Assembly: GCF_027596085.1 (NCBI RefSeq)
Contig: NC_072456.1
Span: 14,398,744 to 14,462,743, forward strand
Origin: Anoplopoma fimbria
Taxonomy: Eukaryota; Chordata; Actinopteri; Perciformes; Anoplopomatidae
Direction: 5' to 3'
Length of the DNA stretch: 64,000 nt
The notes under the pieces were generated by a model. The model saw only the letters and a list, made by a program, of their open reading frames with translations, was not told where the DNA came from and did no database searches. Both the position numbers and the translations under genes were made by a program. Positions 25,942 through 39,520 of the stretch are shown here, in pieces. Numbering within the stretch: position 1 is the stretch's first letter; every line of letters starts with the position of its first letter.

Positions 25942-28900
25942 TGTTATCTCAAACATCCAGTCACAGAATCTGGTAAAACAGTTTTGGCGTGTAGCAAATA
26001 ATAAAAGAAACATTAAAAATGCAGTCACAATAAAAAATGCAGTACTTTAAATCTCTGTATAATAATGTACATTTCATTGACAGTAATAAAGGCTCATTAG
26101 ATATAATGGTTTTTAGAGGGTACATTGATAGAGTTGTAACTTGAGTTATCATACATCTCTATTACCCCGAAAGTTAAATAATTAATAGTGTTTATACACC
26201 TATTACTTTAGTTAGTCTTTCAGAAAGTACCATGGTTGAATTTCTTTAAAAACATCTTTATGAACAAATTGTATTAGTGTCAATAAACTAGTTATTTCAA
26301 TAACTTTATTTCAATCACTGATAGTACTTATTCACACATTTAATGAAATGCAGTCATCAATAACATATTGTATATATATATTGTAAACACAGTGGACAAC
26401 ATTGATTTTCAATTTCAATTTTTAATATAGGATGGATACCATACAGAGTAATCAAAGAATAGTGCTACCACTTTTACCAATTATTATAAAGAACAATAAC
26501 TCAAACAACTTCAGTTCACCTGTGTCTTACCACAAGAACTCACACCCTAATGCCTACGAAATACATTTTTTGTATAATTAATAAAAAAGTTCCAGTAGTA
26601 TGCTTTATTTTGTAACCCATCATACATCACACATACATAAGCATGGATAGGCGATTAAAATAGATTCAATGGTACCACATTTGTTCAAACAGGAATAATT
26701 CCAGAGACATTCCTTGGATAGCATATACAACTTTTTTGCTGATACTGCTAGAAATATGTAGGAGATCCTTGAGAAAATGCCTTGTCGTACCACCTCCAAC
26801 CAGTTTTATAGCATTCCTTGATACTGGAAAAAGAACATTGTCCCATTTTCTTTATAGATGGAGTGTGATATTTTGGATTTAGATTTGTGTCTTTACCAAA
26901 TATTTAAGAACATTATAAATCTCCCCAAATGCTTCTATAATTATCAAATTCTCCATTCAAAAAATCAGGTATCCATATTAAGATAAATTCCACCTGTATG
27001 CAGATTACAAATTTTACTATATTCTTCAAACCTATCTAATTCTTCTGTAATTCTAACCATCCAAATATGAGATTCTGTCTTTAACAGACTCCCTTCAAAA
27101 TACTGAGGCTCGACACATTTTATTGAGGTCATCACAAGAGTTGAATCCATGGAATGTGTAAGCTAACTGTCAGCCAACATTACAGTCAATTATTTCACGT
27201 TCACATGTTGTAATTTGTCATTTTTGATTCTTACATATTCACTACAAGAAAGTGGATTGTATGTAATATGAGCCAGCCGCAGGGAAGACGCTGAGGAAGA
27301 CAATGCTAGAATAGACCTATGGACGCATATGTGGCGTAGAGGAGATAATGTTACTTTTCAAAAACGTCTTTTCTGTTGAGATGTTACATTTTTAACAGAG
27401 ATTTTTCAATTTGAATAGATTTCTTAATAAAAGAAAAAAGTGGATCTATTATAACTTCCTCCTTTTGTGTACTAGCTACCAAACTAGTTGTCTTTCCCTT
27501 TCATTATTAGTATTTAGCAGTTGAGAACTTGCATGTGTCTCCTTTTTCTAAAGTTGGTTGGATTTAGCTTGATTAGAAGTACTTCAAATACTTGGTTTTA
27601 ATACTAATAGTCATAATTTCACTGATACTGATATTTAATTCAAACAAGTTCTAGTTGAAACTGAAACCCAATCTTGGCCTGCCATGGCACATGCAATACC
27701 TCAATTAATTGTTTTGAATCAAAGCGTAAGTGTGTCATAATACATAATACTTATACTTAACAGTCATCTGTGCAAAAATAAAGAGAAAATCAAAGATAAA
27801 TCTAATCAGGACAATGTGAGAGTACAGATAGAGGATAGGAGGGATTGGGAGATTTGCTCCAGCTCTACTCAAACAACTGACAACAGAAAGGTAAAGCTAG
27901 TCTCCCCTCCCTGACATGCAGTTGTTGCCACAGAAAACTGCTCAGTGGGGTCAGATGCAATCTTTTAATGCCTCTCCTTCCAGTGCCCCACAGGTGGAGC
28001 CCCATACACAAACACACACGCACTCTCATACACACATTCATTCACACAGAGAAGAAGGACAAGAAAGGTTACAGGTACAAGCCTTCACATGCAACAATAC
28101 CCGCTTCCGCAGGCCTTTGGTAGATGACCCCGAAAACGTCCACAGTGGAGCCAGACACAATACACACAAGAAGCATGGCAGGTTTTTCTTTCACAATACA
28201 CACATTCCCGGTCACTGCATACCTCTATGTATGAAAAGGTCGGTGAAATTACAAAATGATTTAACTCTAAATTAATTGCCCATTTTTCATATTATCTCCA
28301 TCATGACATAATAAGATCGGTCGTCTGAACTTTTGAAAAAGCGCTGGCAAAAAAGCATTGGATCGTTATGAAATTTGGGCTCCTTCTGTCAACATTTGGC
28401 AAAACAATATTACCAATCAAGCTGTCATTTTATGCTAAAAACAGATATAAAAGCACTCTTTGTTGGTAGCCTATTTATCTACCATTTTATCTTTGGTTAT
28501 TTGATGCTAATATGAAGCTTTTTTAGCTTATATGTTATATGTTTTCTGTTTTACGTGTAACAGTATGGTTTTTACACGTGTCTGGCAAGTTTATAATTTG
28601 GGTTATTATTTAATTGAATTGGGCGGGGTTTTAGGTTGTGATGGACTAGAAACTTTCTGATCTGGCAACACTCGTCATGCCTGTGTGTGCATCTCTGTGT
28701 CTTCCCACGGCCTATGTTGCATACTGCTTCACCTAATTGCATAATATTTTGGGGACTCATTTATGGCTGTATGCTCAATGACCTATTGTGGTTGCGGTGA
28801 CTTACACGTTCTCAAAACACCTATTATTGTCTGTTTGATACTGCCATTGATTGACTGCTAAATGTTGACTCCTTACTCACTACTCTTAACTGAGGCCACA

Positions 28901-31900
28901 AGCGATAACACAGCCTCTGCTCTGCAACCAGAGACACAGTTATTCCGTACCTTTTTATTGGGCATCAACCTCACTTTTAAACAAGTATTGTCAAAAAGAC
29001 ATACTTGAAGCCTAAAGAAATGCTGCAAGTTGCGGTTACACTTGTTGGACTGAGCTATGATACGTCCTGCATAGAGCCAGTGCAGACATCTGCATTGATA
29101 AAAACAGAAGTGAATCTGTTGTGTGTGACTTGAGAGTAAAGCACACGTATTAGCCAGTTATGGGCAGGTCTAGACAGGCCATCTGGAGCACTAGGTGAAT
29201 TTCCAGTGGCTCGGCCAGCTGGTTTGCCCTGGAGTGCCAGGCCAGTGTTAAAAGTGCAACATGTAATGGGCAAATCAAAGCTGAAATGAGACAAGGCAGA
29301 TACACTCACTAAGGACTGTAGACCCCAAGCCCCCCTGTTTACCTTGACCTGATGGTATAATCACTAATCATCACTAATTGGGCATGCATTCATGTATACA
29401 ACCACACAATGTTCATTCAGTGTGTGGAGTGTACATGTTCAATTGTAGTCAATGCAGGTGAAAGAGAGAATGAAAAGAAGGTGGAGCTGAGAGGGAGCAG
29501 GAGGAGAAGCAGTATTATATTGAAAAATAAAGATATGCTACTGTTATTAAGAGTAATCAGAAAAATGCGATTGTAGTACATGGTATGTTTTCATGTGTGG
29601 AGATTGGCCTGGGCTGATGTTAGATTTCCAGTCCAGCACTACAGCAGTGTTCATTGTAGACACATCTGGCATAGAACTGCAATCTACTGAGTGCACCTTT
29701 GTGGTTTATTCATGTTTTTAAAACTCCAGGTACACTGATTGGTATAAAAGTTGATGTTTGCGCTCGGTTTCTTTCTTTACTCCACTCCGTCTTGCGTTGT
29801 ATCAGGCAACGCCCCAGTCAAAGACATCTTTTTATTTATTTATTTCTGTGTTGCCATGGAAACTGTGTGGGTTCCTCTATCAAACAAGATAACATGAGCA
29901 AAAATAAGAATGTGAAAGAGAGAGGTGTTTGTGTCAGAGAGAAAGGTGCGTGTGAGAGGGTGAGGGAGCGAGAGCCAAGCGGAAGAAATCAACCATCTGT
30001 GGCTGTGCAACTCTGAAGGACCTTTTAAACGTTGCAAAAACTTAAATGTGAATTAGGGACCTTTCCATTTTCTGAACTGTATTGATAACAACTTTGTCAT
30101 AAACTACATGACATGTGGTTTGGTGTGTTTTTAGATTTTTATTTTTTTTCTTATTTTTGAGGATATGCAACCCTTTCGACAAAAACAATAATGTCACAAC
30201 TTATCATACAGCTTGGGAAAATATAATAAAATATACTGGGTAAAGTTGGTTGGTTCATTCTTGGCAGCCCTATTCCATACAAATATCTGTAGCAATACAC
30301 ATGCATTATAGGCAAGTGCTTGACATTTTAAAATTCACAAATATACTTATTTAAGATGTAGACAACTAAAAATAGGAGACTTTCCTACCCCAAAACAACT
30401 CCATAGGTCATCTATACAAGCAGCTTATTACACCCATATTTGAAATTGAGGCGGCGTAATGGTACAGGGAATAGTAATAGTATTCTGACTAATAATAACA
30501 ATGGTAGTAGCAGTGGCTGTCAGCAGGGCCACAGCAGGAGGCACAACCACAGTCCAGATACAACCAATATTTATAGAAACCTGCGAGGCGAGAAAACAAT
30601 TTTGGTTACACAACTGTTATCCGTCACAACTCTGGACGTATGGGGGCCTGAAAACAATGTCACAACTGCACATGCACAGGAGCTCCTTACTTTCAAGCAG
30701 AGGATGAGATTAACGGACATATAACAGATTTCAATAATATCTTCAAATAGTACATTTTTAGTTTTCATATACAGTGATGTTTGTGTGTAAAAAACACTGC
30801 AATGAACTGTGCTGTCACAGGAGAACCTGCGGTGTATGTGTATTGTGTGTCTGTATGTGTATGTTTGTTTACTCTAAGAATAATGCAAACTATTTTGCTT
30901 AAACGTTGGTTAGGACAATATTGTCCTCCCAAAATATTGGTAGGAAGATGTTCCTACCGCCCGCAAACCTACACCCTTGTATTGCAAGCCACCTCATCAG
31001 ATCAGAAGAGATAAGTGCCAAAGGTTACTGACTCCCGCTCGGCACCATGGGCTTTGAAGTCACTTCAGACGATAGTGAAAGAGTGAGGGGAAAGGTCATA
31101 CATAAGGGATTACAGCACAGGTATTGCACTCTCCACAAGCTCCTTGTGACGAGCATCTCAAAGGTTTGATGTACTGCAATCGTCACATGAATACAATTAG
31201 GGTAATTGAATCTGCAGGTTTTTGGTTATTACAAATTTAGGCAATTTCAACACTATTCACTTTAGAAATAGCCAAATACATAATTTTTAGAATAGCCAAA
31301 AATAACAACATTATACTGGCTCCAAAGAAAATGCATGGCTTGGCCCCAAACTGCAACTGTAAAGGAAGGAATCTTGGACAACCATATAACTCCTTTCTAT
31401 CATGACATGGTTGGTACCAATATATGTCTTTGGTCGGACATTTTCAAATGATACCAATATCTTCCCTTTAGCTCTAAAACTGAGCCCATAATGTTGGCCA
31501 GCGATTCTGTGGGTCTCAGATGGTTAAATTAATGTATCGTTTTTATGCTATCTGCCATATGTGTCTGCCACAACCCTTCCACCCGTTACCCTGTTTATGA
31601 TGCAAATTTCTACTTGTTTCTAGCATTTATAGCAAGGTAAGGACGATGCACAGTGAAGAGAGTTCCCAACTGTCAGCATGTAAAATTAGCAGACTGAGTG
31701 TGAGAGAGAAGAGGAGAAAGAGTTTGAGAAAGAGAGATCATTAGAGTTAGGTGCAGTAACCACATCAACTGTCCAGAAAACAGAACAGTTTGTCCCAGAT
31801 TTGGAGGGAACAACAGAGCCTTCCTCTAACTAAAAATCGTGACAAAACATCTTTTGTTTTCCAATTTTGTTGTTTCTGCTTAATCTGTTCCACATTTGCC

Positions 31901-32549
31901 CCATTTTTGTGTTGATGTGTAGATAGATACATTTTTATATATCCAATTATATTTTAGTGACATTCATACTAATAAAGTAGGTCCCGTTAAATCACAGTCT
32001 GGCACAGTCTTATTGGTTGATAGAGTCTGGAGACATGAGTCTGGATGTCAGGTCCTTTGACAACAGAAGCATGGCTTTCTATCCAGTCTCATACAGCATG
32101 ATATTATTTCATTATTAATTGGTGATTTTTGATCATAAGAATTAGAAATTATTTTTATATAAAATTTGTTATTTTTATTTTAAGTAATTGTTTGCTAAGT
32201 TGTACCAGATACCTGAACAATAACTATGTCTTACTAAAGCTGTAACATTTGTGCTCATACTGTACATGCAGATATAAAGCAAGGCAATTACCCTTGTTCA
32301 CCAGCAAAAAAAGGGACATTTTGCAATAAGGCAATACTTAATAGACAGAAAAAACATTATTTTTTAGAATTCTTGTTATAATGCCTTGTATTGTAGCTCT
32401 GATTGTGAAGTAATTATTATCAAATATGCTAAATTTAAAATTCAAATCATACCTTGCATATTGTCTAATCCTATCCAAATGTCCTCAAACATATTTTTTT
32501 AAACATAATGAAGTTCCAAAGTTCCAAAGGTTAGGTATAGCATGCATTT
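25939..32549. other. long AT-rich stretch without recognisable genes
   Basis: About 6.6 kb in which I see no supported exon, RNA gene or transposon end. Minor structures are a perfect 14-base palindrome 'ggacaatattgtcc' at about 30913-30926 and CA-rich patches near 28005-28040. Short ORFs, including a glycine/serine/asparagine-containing one at 30440-30724, have no family resemblance. Confidence 0.4.
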
Positions 32550-34260
32550 GCCCACTGAAATGCCTATATTGCCAATCAGGACGTCCCTATCCCTATGCTT
32601 ACCCCACAGTACATAAGGCAGCTCACCCCACTGCAAAGCTTTCCTTCACCGTCTTCAGCGAGCGGTGTAGGAGCAGGGTCCCCTGGGTGGAGGGCTCTGC
32701 CTGTGCTTAGAACAATGGTTACAAAATGTGTAACCTTCTTTCCAACTCACACAAGCCCTCTACTAGACTTTTTGGGTACAGTGGATGAAGCCCGATGAAT
32801 GCATGCCCTGCTGTGACATAACATTGACCCAACAACATTGAGCCTGATCAACTAAAGGTTAGTCGCTGCAACCCACATACTTCTTTATAACCTAGTCCTC
32901 CACTGCAGAGAAGTAGGGGGCCTTAGTCAACCCATGTAGAATATAAATGAACTGGGTAGAGCCATGGCCTAACCCTGTAGGAGTTAAAAAGACAAACCGT
33001 AGACACCCTGCATCCAACACATGTCATCAAGGAGCATGGGGACATATAGGTTTATCAACCCAAGAGGGGGAGTCAGGTGAAACACCACCGACAAACAAGC
33101 CCATCCTTTTCACCAGTCCTATGTTTTTCCAGCCAGCACAGATATTGCAATGGGGCCCTACTTGTCCAAAGGATATAACCATGTGAACGGACAATGCGTC
33201 GGCCATGAGTCACCTTATATATGTCCCTGACTATCCCCCCACCAAACAAAGTGGCAGATACTGCTGCTGAGTCCGGGGGACCATAGTGGGAGGGTCTCTC
33301 CCTGACTGCCTATAAGCTTGGGAGATGCACTCACAAAGTCATCTCCACAGGCGTTTCTTGGATAGATCCTCAGAAGTGAAGTGAGTCACAGCCACACATG
33401 GCATGAGCCAACGGTGGCTAGAAACATCCCACAGCACACCGCAGTAGCTCTCTAAAACAGATTATAAATATGGTCAATGCTACGGCCCACAGTGTCAGTC
33501 TGAGACGGCGGGGCCAGAGCGTAAGGCTGGGGAGATGCCAGTGCAATGCTCAACCCAAGTTGTATGTAAATTGAGATATTTGGTCAAAATATTCCAGCTT
33601 CTACCTGTAACACAGCACCATTGGCAGGGACTCTATGACAAGCTGGCTGAATGTGGAAGTTACTGGAGCTTACTTTTTCTCAGTTTCAATCTCGAGCTCC
33701 TACTCGCTCTCATTGCAACAGAGCATCACAACTAAGCATCACAACTAAGCATCACATCGAAGCATCACATCGAAGCGTCCGAAGTTATCCCACACGTGCT
33801 GTTGTATAATTTTGGGCAGCTCTCCGCAAACCAGCAAGGCCGGCAAGGCTGGTGGCTGCTGGACACCTCTCTTTGCGTGGTCCATGCCGAGACACTTGAA
33901 TCAGGCGTTGTTAAGATCGATAGTTTGCAATAAGGCATGGACCTGATCTACACTGACGAGGTTCTTGAAGCTGTGAATCAATCAATGGAGGTAAGCAGTC
34001 AGTGGGCAATGTACCGTTTGCCGAAGAAGGTTGGGCTTTGCACGTATTTGGGTAGGCACGTCCTGATTGGTCCCGTACGCCTATGCAGATTCTCAGAGGG
34101 CAAACACATGCTCTTGACTGGACGAGAGTTATACCCATAGAGTCCAGTAGAGGGCGTTAGCCTGTGTGAGCTGGAACATTTCCGGGCAAAGCACGTTTCT
34201 TTCCAGCACAGAGGCTCGAGTATTACCTGAGAATCATGGACCTTTAAAGCTTAGACTTAA
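32550..34260. repeat. GC-richer repeat-like block, unclassified
   Basis: This 1.7 kb is clearly less AT-rich than its flanks. Its phrases, such as 'gccaatcaggacgtccctat', 'gacgagagttatacccatag' and 'ccagtagagggcg', read like dispersed fish elements and not unique DNA. It contains a 13-base tandem array (33722-33773). No transposase or RT motif and no clean terminal repeats were found. It may be a composite of decayed elements. Confidence 0.35.
33722..33773. repeat. four-copy 13-bp tandem repeat
   Basis: Two copies of 'agcatcacaacta' are followed by two copies of the variant 'agcatcacatcga', head to tail. The paired variants suggest duplication of a diverged dimer or a 2+2 expansion. Confidence 0.9.
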
Positions 34261-37200
34261 TTAGTTCTAAAAAGTTTGAGCTTTGGTTAATTGCTTATTT
34301 GCTCTTAAAAGTTTTGAGTGAACTTGAAATTAACCTCTTAAGCTCTGAGGAGAGTTCACTGCAGATTTGGATATATGCATTATAATAAGGAAAGAATTGT
34401 TGGTCATTAGGGATTAAGTGTACAGTCCCATTCAAGGCAAGGGATGCTGATTAACAACTATGACTCAAGTAAATTGTATAGCATTGAATCTTGGACTAAA
34501 CAATTATCGGGAGGTCTTGCTTGGACAGTGGTCAGACAGCATTCATGATGATATCAAAAGGAAATATTCAAGAAATGATTCTCACAAGGGTGTCCTCCAT
34601 TGGCATTTCCTCTCAGAGAAGACAAACAACTGTCAGGGCTGTGCCTGCTCTTTCTCTCACTTGCTCCTCCCTCCCACGGAAGAGTCTGTGTGCTTGTGTT
34701 TCCACCCTTAGTTTTTATTTTCAGACCCTTTCATGCCATGCATTTCTATTCTCCCTTATTCTGGTTATTGGCGTCACAGTTATAAAACACAAAGCTATCA
34801 CTAATAGCTTTTAGCTAATATAATAATAATATAACCATTTTACTATTTGTAATACACAAAACTGAAACATTTACCTGAACAGAGAAACTCACTATACTTT
34901 CCTATTCAGAAATATTCAAATTTACTGAACAAGTTACACTCCAATTGTGGTTGACAATGTAGCAGGCATTCAAAGTAACTGCTGGAACTCATGGTGATAT
35001 GTTTTGCTCTGTGTTTGCCTTTTAACACATACAGAACCTATTATATCACACTTTACTAATGGGGCTTTGAAAGTGTTAAATTAACAGCAGATTTCCAGCT
35101 AACTGGAATTTAAATTACCTCTCACCACAACACAGAGCTGCATGAGTTAGTGTGTGAATAATTTTGTTTGCTCATAACCTGGTAACCCAAATGTTATTCG
35201 TATCTATGTGAGTCATGTCTGGTCCCACCACCACTTGCAAAGTCTTATCTGTTGCTTTTTTATGGTGACTTGCCCATGACCACAGCACAATTCACCTCAT
35301 ATACAGAGTATAAGATTAACAAAATATTTTCCGCCATCTGGTCAGATACTGTATTTACATAGCAACCAATGATCATCTAGCACTGGATGAAGGAACAAGG
35401 TTAAGTGAACACAATTTACAAGTTTAACTAATCCTTAAAATTGCTTCCTATATTTATACATATTAGTTTATCTTGGTGCTCTTTCTAAGAGACAACAAAT
35501 TACCTTTAATCTTCAGTCTCAAACCAATTAAACAAAGCTGATGGGACAACTAACCCTCCATAAATTTATCACATTGTTGTCTATGATTGAGCCCTAAAAA
35601 ACATATTCTTTGCAAAACAATCACTTTGTCAACCAGTCAACCCGTGTCTGTATCTTGAGTCAATAAAGAATAAAGGCACTTGCTGAAATGATATAAGGAC
35701 AAGTTGATATTAAAAAATACCTGAAAAGAAGAAGGGAAGATGAAGATTTTCTATAGGAAAAGCCATACCATTTTTGTAAAAATAAAACTTGATAACACTG
35801 TATCAAATATACAAATTATTACTAGTGTCATACTAAAACTCTGGTTATTAATTGGATTTCTACTTTAAATGCCAAACACCAATAATGATGTGATGCCATG
35901 AATAAGGAGGAGCAGGTCTGGTGCAGAATGAATTCTAAACCTTGAAATAATGGTTAATGATGAGCCCTTTCAAGTATGCTGTTGCTCAGAGTGTTTCACA
36001 TTGCAGGCTTAGGTGTTATATTTCACCAGCTTGCTTGTTGTAACATCTCTCACCTAGACTTGAACCAATATCATGACTTCTTTTTAAAGGCTTATTACAA
36101 GCAATAAATTGAGCTGAAACATGTTATGTTCAAAGGCCTCCACCAAGTCGGTCTAGTCTGTTCTTTATCTAAACAGCAGATGACGAACTGGGAGCCGTGT
36201 GGCATCGCTATGACAGGCAGTCTTGCCAATGAGCAAGTGCCATCCAGACTCCCCCTCCCCCCAAAAAAAGCTACTTTGCCCCTTCGACAAATGTGTCTGT
36301 CTTGCGTCTTCCGTTACAAGGGAGCCAATGAGTTATATAACTCATCAGCCAATAAACACACAAGCCAGTTGTTAAACACTGTGTTGTAGGTGAATTGTCA
36401 CTGTATCGCTGATGAATTGGCAAGTCTTCTCATTCTTGGAGTTATCATTATGGGCTCATGATAAGGAGAGAAGATACAGAACATTACAGTTGCTTTGTGT
36501 TTTCAATACCAACTGATCCTTTGTTTTGTTTTTCATTCTGTTCGACAACCTTTAATGGTAACTACATCCATCTTTAAAAAGTTCAATTTCTCTCTTTAAA
36601 TTGTCTCTTGTTTCAAATAAAGAAATCTCTCTGGTGTTTTTTTAATCTTTGCAGTTCTTGGCATTCCAGTAAAATGATATATTTGGAAATATCATGATGC
36701 TGTGATATCTGCTTTGTGCAACACTTACGCCCTTGTCAGGCATCCCATTTCCATGGAAACAGCTTAAGTGCCTGACTAAGGAGATCACACTGAGTATATG
36801 AAAAATAAGAATTACTTGCCTTAACACAGAACATCTTTTCGTTCTTCTCAAACTAAGAATTTGTTTTCTATCTCTTGACCTGAATTTACTCCAGCTGTAT
36901 TAAATAAACAACTCATATGGGAATCTGCGATGCTGGAAATAGCCAAATGTTACTGGGGGACAGTCCCAAGAAGGGATCCATGTATTGGCATTAATTTACC
37001 TTTAATATTTTTACATATGTGATTAGTTAAACCTTTTACTCAAGTGATTTGATTATAATTAAATATTACTACTACAGATATGTGTCTATAAATGATGGAT
37101 GTGTCACTCTCTACTGATTGGTTGGGGCAAAACAAAATAAAGTAATTCTTCTCACAACAGGAAATTGGGTTACAGAAACAATGTCAGACAGAAAGCATTA

Positions 37201-38549
37201 TTTGAAAAGAATGGTGTTAAGTTCTGATTGTTATGCTACTTAAATTTAAGGTTAGGAAGTTCCTTATCTATAGAATGCCACCAGAGTGCACCTAAATCTG
37301 TAACCTAATTATATCTATATACATACAAAGTGGCTAATAAAGCATCACCGGAAAAAATAGATACAATAATTTATTGGCTATCTAAAAAAACGGCATAGCA
37401 ACTAATAAGGAATGAAACACACAAGGTAAAGAGTTAAGACAGATTAAAAATAGATGTTGGAAAAAATGTCATCTCCATTCAAGTATTCATTCCTTCTTAT
37501 AACTAGCATCAATCAGAAAGTGAGTAGTGTGACATCCGGTCAGAGGTTTAATGTCAAGAAAAAGTGTTTGCACACACATTTTTTTTCATGCAAACCAGTC
37601 TGAAATATATTTTTCATAAAAGAACAGGCATCATTTTTTTTTTCTTGGGGCAAAAAACTCAAACAGCAACTGTATCTCTGTGGAAGAGCCTGACTTTTAA
37701 CGCTTCACACAAAAACTTCATTTTCCTGCAAACTCTCAGTTTTACTGCCTTTTTTTCAAGTCCAATCCGATCGAATGAGCTGTTCCCTACCTTTCTCCAT
37801 CTCTCCCCTTTTTTCTACTTTCTTCTAAGGTGAAGGTTGGTAGTTACTATCTATTTTTAGCTTGAGCTGCGTTGCCTTTTAGCTTTAGACTCTTTCGCTT
37901 AGATGCATTTTTTTTTCTCATGCACAATGATCCTTTAGCTCTTTCTTCCGCACATTCCCCAGGGGATGAAGCTACGGCAGTTGGAGGAGTTTGGCAAAAA
38001 ACTTTTCTTAACTAAAACTAAGGCCTGTGTTCAGAAAGTTTCAGCAAAGAATAAGAACTTTGTGCTGGGATATCATCTCACAAGGGTGGCTGTCATTTAT
38101 GCAGGGATTGGTGTTACATACTTGCTGAAACGCTCAATGTGTCTGAGTGCCATGTGCTGTGTGTTATGCTTGAGAGCATTTTGAGAACATGCCCAGATGG
38201 TGCTGCCTTCCCTTTCTTCCTGCAAGCAACTGGTGGCTTCAGTATGGTTTCAAATGATAGTGCACTGACCACATTTTCTGTAACATTAACCTTAGACTTG
38301 CTGCAGAGTGGCCCGGAGGTTATAGAGATGGTATCACATCAAGAAGGTCACTCTGGATAAAGGAAGATTACCTGAATACCTGAAACATAATGAACCTAAT
38401 ACAATTCTACGTAAGTGGAAATGCATGCCAAGTAAATGGGCATAAGCAAATATAGGAAGAGGAACGCAGCTTCACTTCACTTTAAAAAAAGACAGTAAAT
38501 ATGTAATAGAACCTCCTTCTCTGGGAAGAATTGTGTCAAAGGAAAAAAC
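34261..38549. other. non-coding stretch; some enhancer-like texture
   Basis: No exon is supported. The subregion 35870-36430 is non-repetitive and moderately GC-rich, and contains the CCAAT-flanked palindrome annotated separately. The rest is AT-rich with poly-T runs near 37580 and 37640. Confidence 0.4.
36325..36353. promoter_or_regulatory. 18-bp perfect palindrome between two CCAAT boxes
   Basis: Bases 36328-36345 read 'atgagttatataactcat', a perfect inverted repeat. A CCAAT pentamer overlaps its left edge (36325-36329) and another follows at 36349-36353, 24 bases apart in the same orientation. Paired CCAAT motifs are known NF-Y binding contexts, and the palindrome could bind a dimeric factor. 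No start of transcription is otherwise evident, so function is inference. Confidence 0.4.
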
Positions 38550-38839
38550 TAGTGCTGGGCAACGATTAAAATATTAATCGCGATTAATCGCATGATTTTC
38601 TGCGATTAATCGCGATTAATGGCATTGTTATGCGCAAAATTCAATAATGAATTCAAAAGTAGTGTATTGCGCACTTTTATTTTAAAAGTAATGCTATATG
38701 AACAAAAGTGCAATAACATTTGGTTTGCAAACACTTAAACACACACTAAACAAATAAGTTGCTTTTTAACAGCAGTATTCCCTTTACACAGTAGCAGTTA
38801 AAATATTTCTTGTAAATCTCAACTTAAACATTAATGTAA

Positions 38840-39103
38840 TCAGTGTGCTGACTTTATTTGAAACGTTCCACTGCTGTGCAACATGAATAAAATGTTCTGC
38901 GCATGTTTCACAGTTGGTGCATGTTGTAACGCCGTCGCTTTTGTAGTCCTCTCCTTTTCATACAACTCGTGTATTGTTCTTGTGATGGTGCGTCTTGAGG
39001 GAGGCTCATACGTGCCGTCATTCGTTGCGATCCTAAGAACGTTCCTCAGACCGACATCTTCCACAATACTAATCGGCCTGCAGTTTGTAGCTATCCACTT
39101 CAC
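38840..39103 (-). pseudogene. hAT transposase DNA-binding (Hermes-type) segment
   Basis: The minus-strand frame gives 'KWIATNCRPISIVEDVGLR' followed by 'YEPPSRRTITRTIHELYEKE', the conserved helical segment that follows the BED finger in hAT and ZBED-type proteins. Upstream in the same frame are threonine/asparagine codons with no ATG, so this was once internal to a longer protein. After 'KATALQHAPTV' the frame departs from the family and ends at a stop: the catalytic DDE domain and dimerisation region are deleted. It lies between the hAT termini and is in a different frame from the BED segment. Confidence 0.85.
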
Positions 39104-39138
39104 TGTGGCATTTGTTAGCTTGTCTTGCTTTTGTTTAT

Positions 39139-39324
39139 CTATACGGTGTGTATTGCATTTAAGGTGTGTATTGCATTTAAGTGATACTTCAGACTCGAAG
39201 TACTCCGGTGATAAGAAAATTTAACTTTGCAGTGGTTACAAATAACTTTGGTTGTATCAACTCCGCCGTCTGGAAGAGATTTAAAATGAAAATGTCCATG
39301 TAAGAGTTTGGTACCTTTCTCCAT
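39139..39324 (-). pseudogene. BED-type zinc finger remnant of hAT transposase
   Basis: The 61-codon minus-strand frame starts at an ATG in the element and contains C29-x2-C32-x15-H48-x4-H53, embedded in 'VICNHCKVKFSYHRSTSSLK'. That is the C-C-H-H pattern of BED fingers found in hAT transposases and ZBED proteins, which bind transposon ends. An 18-base tandem duplication (39145-39162 and 39163-39180) repeats six residues (LNAIHT) in frame just after the last histidine. A stop follows immediately. The next conserved transposase block continues in a different frame, so a frameshift separates the two. The family usually exceeds 500 residues; this is a fragment. Confidence 0.85.
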
Positions 39325-39493
39325 TTATCTGTCCCCGCCAGTTCTTTTCGGTTCCGGTTCATGTGAGCGTTCTCATTGGTTGAGACGCGTGATGACGCCC
39401 ATCCAAAGCCAATACTGATCAACATCCCACCCCTCCTGTGACCCATGGTTTGTCTGTATGTGTATTCAGAGCCAGTGAGCAACGGACTTTCAA

Positions 39494-39520
39494 AATAATA
39501 ATAATAATAATAATAATAAT
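39494..39520. repeat. (AAT)n microsatellite inside the hAT element
   Basis: A pure run of about nine AAT units near the element's right end. Confidence 0.9.

Noticed and set aside
25768..26050. Similar repeat ORFs at the second dinucleotide tract
   Set aside because: Translations of the GT microsatellite.
26700..27150. Possible minus-strand coding relic
   Set aside because: Some open frame but no conserved RT, transposase or exon signal could be found on inspection.
33937..34140. Possible first exon starting 'MDLIYTDEVLEAVNQSME' followed by a GTAAGC donor-like sequence
   Set aside because: It lies in the repeat-like GC-richer block, no partner exon in phase was found, and the peptide matches no family I know.
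38883..39224. Plus-strand 113-codon ORF inside the hAT element
   Set aside because: Antisense shadow of the transposase remnants on the minus strand.
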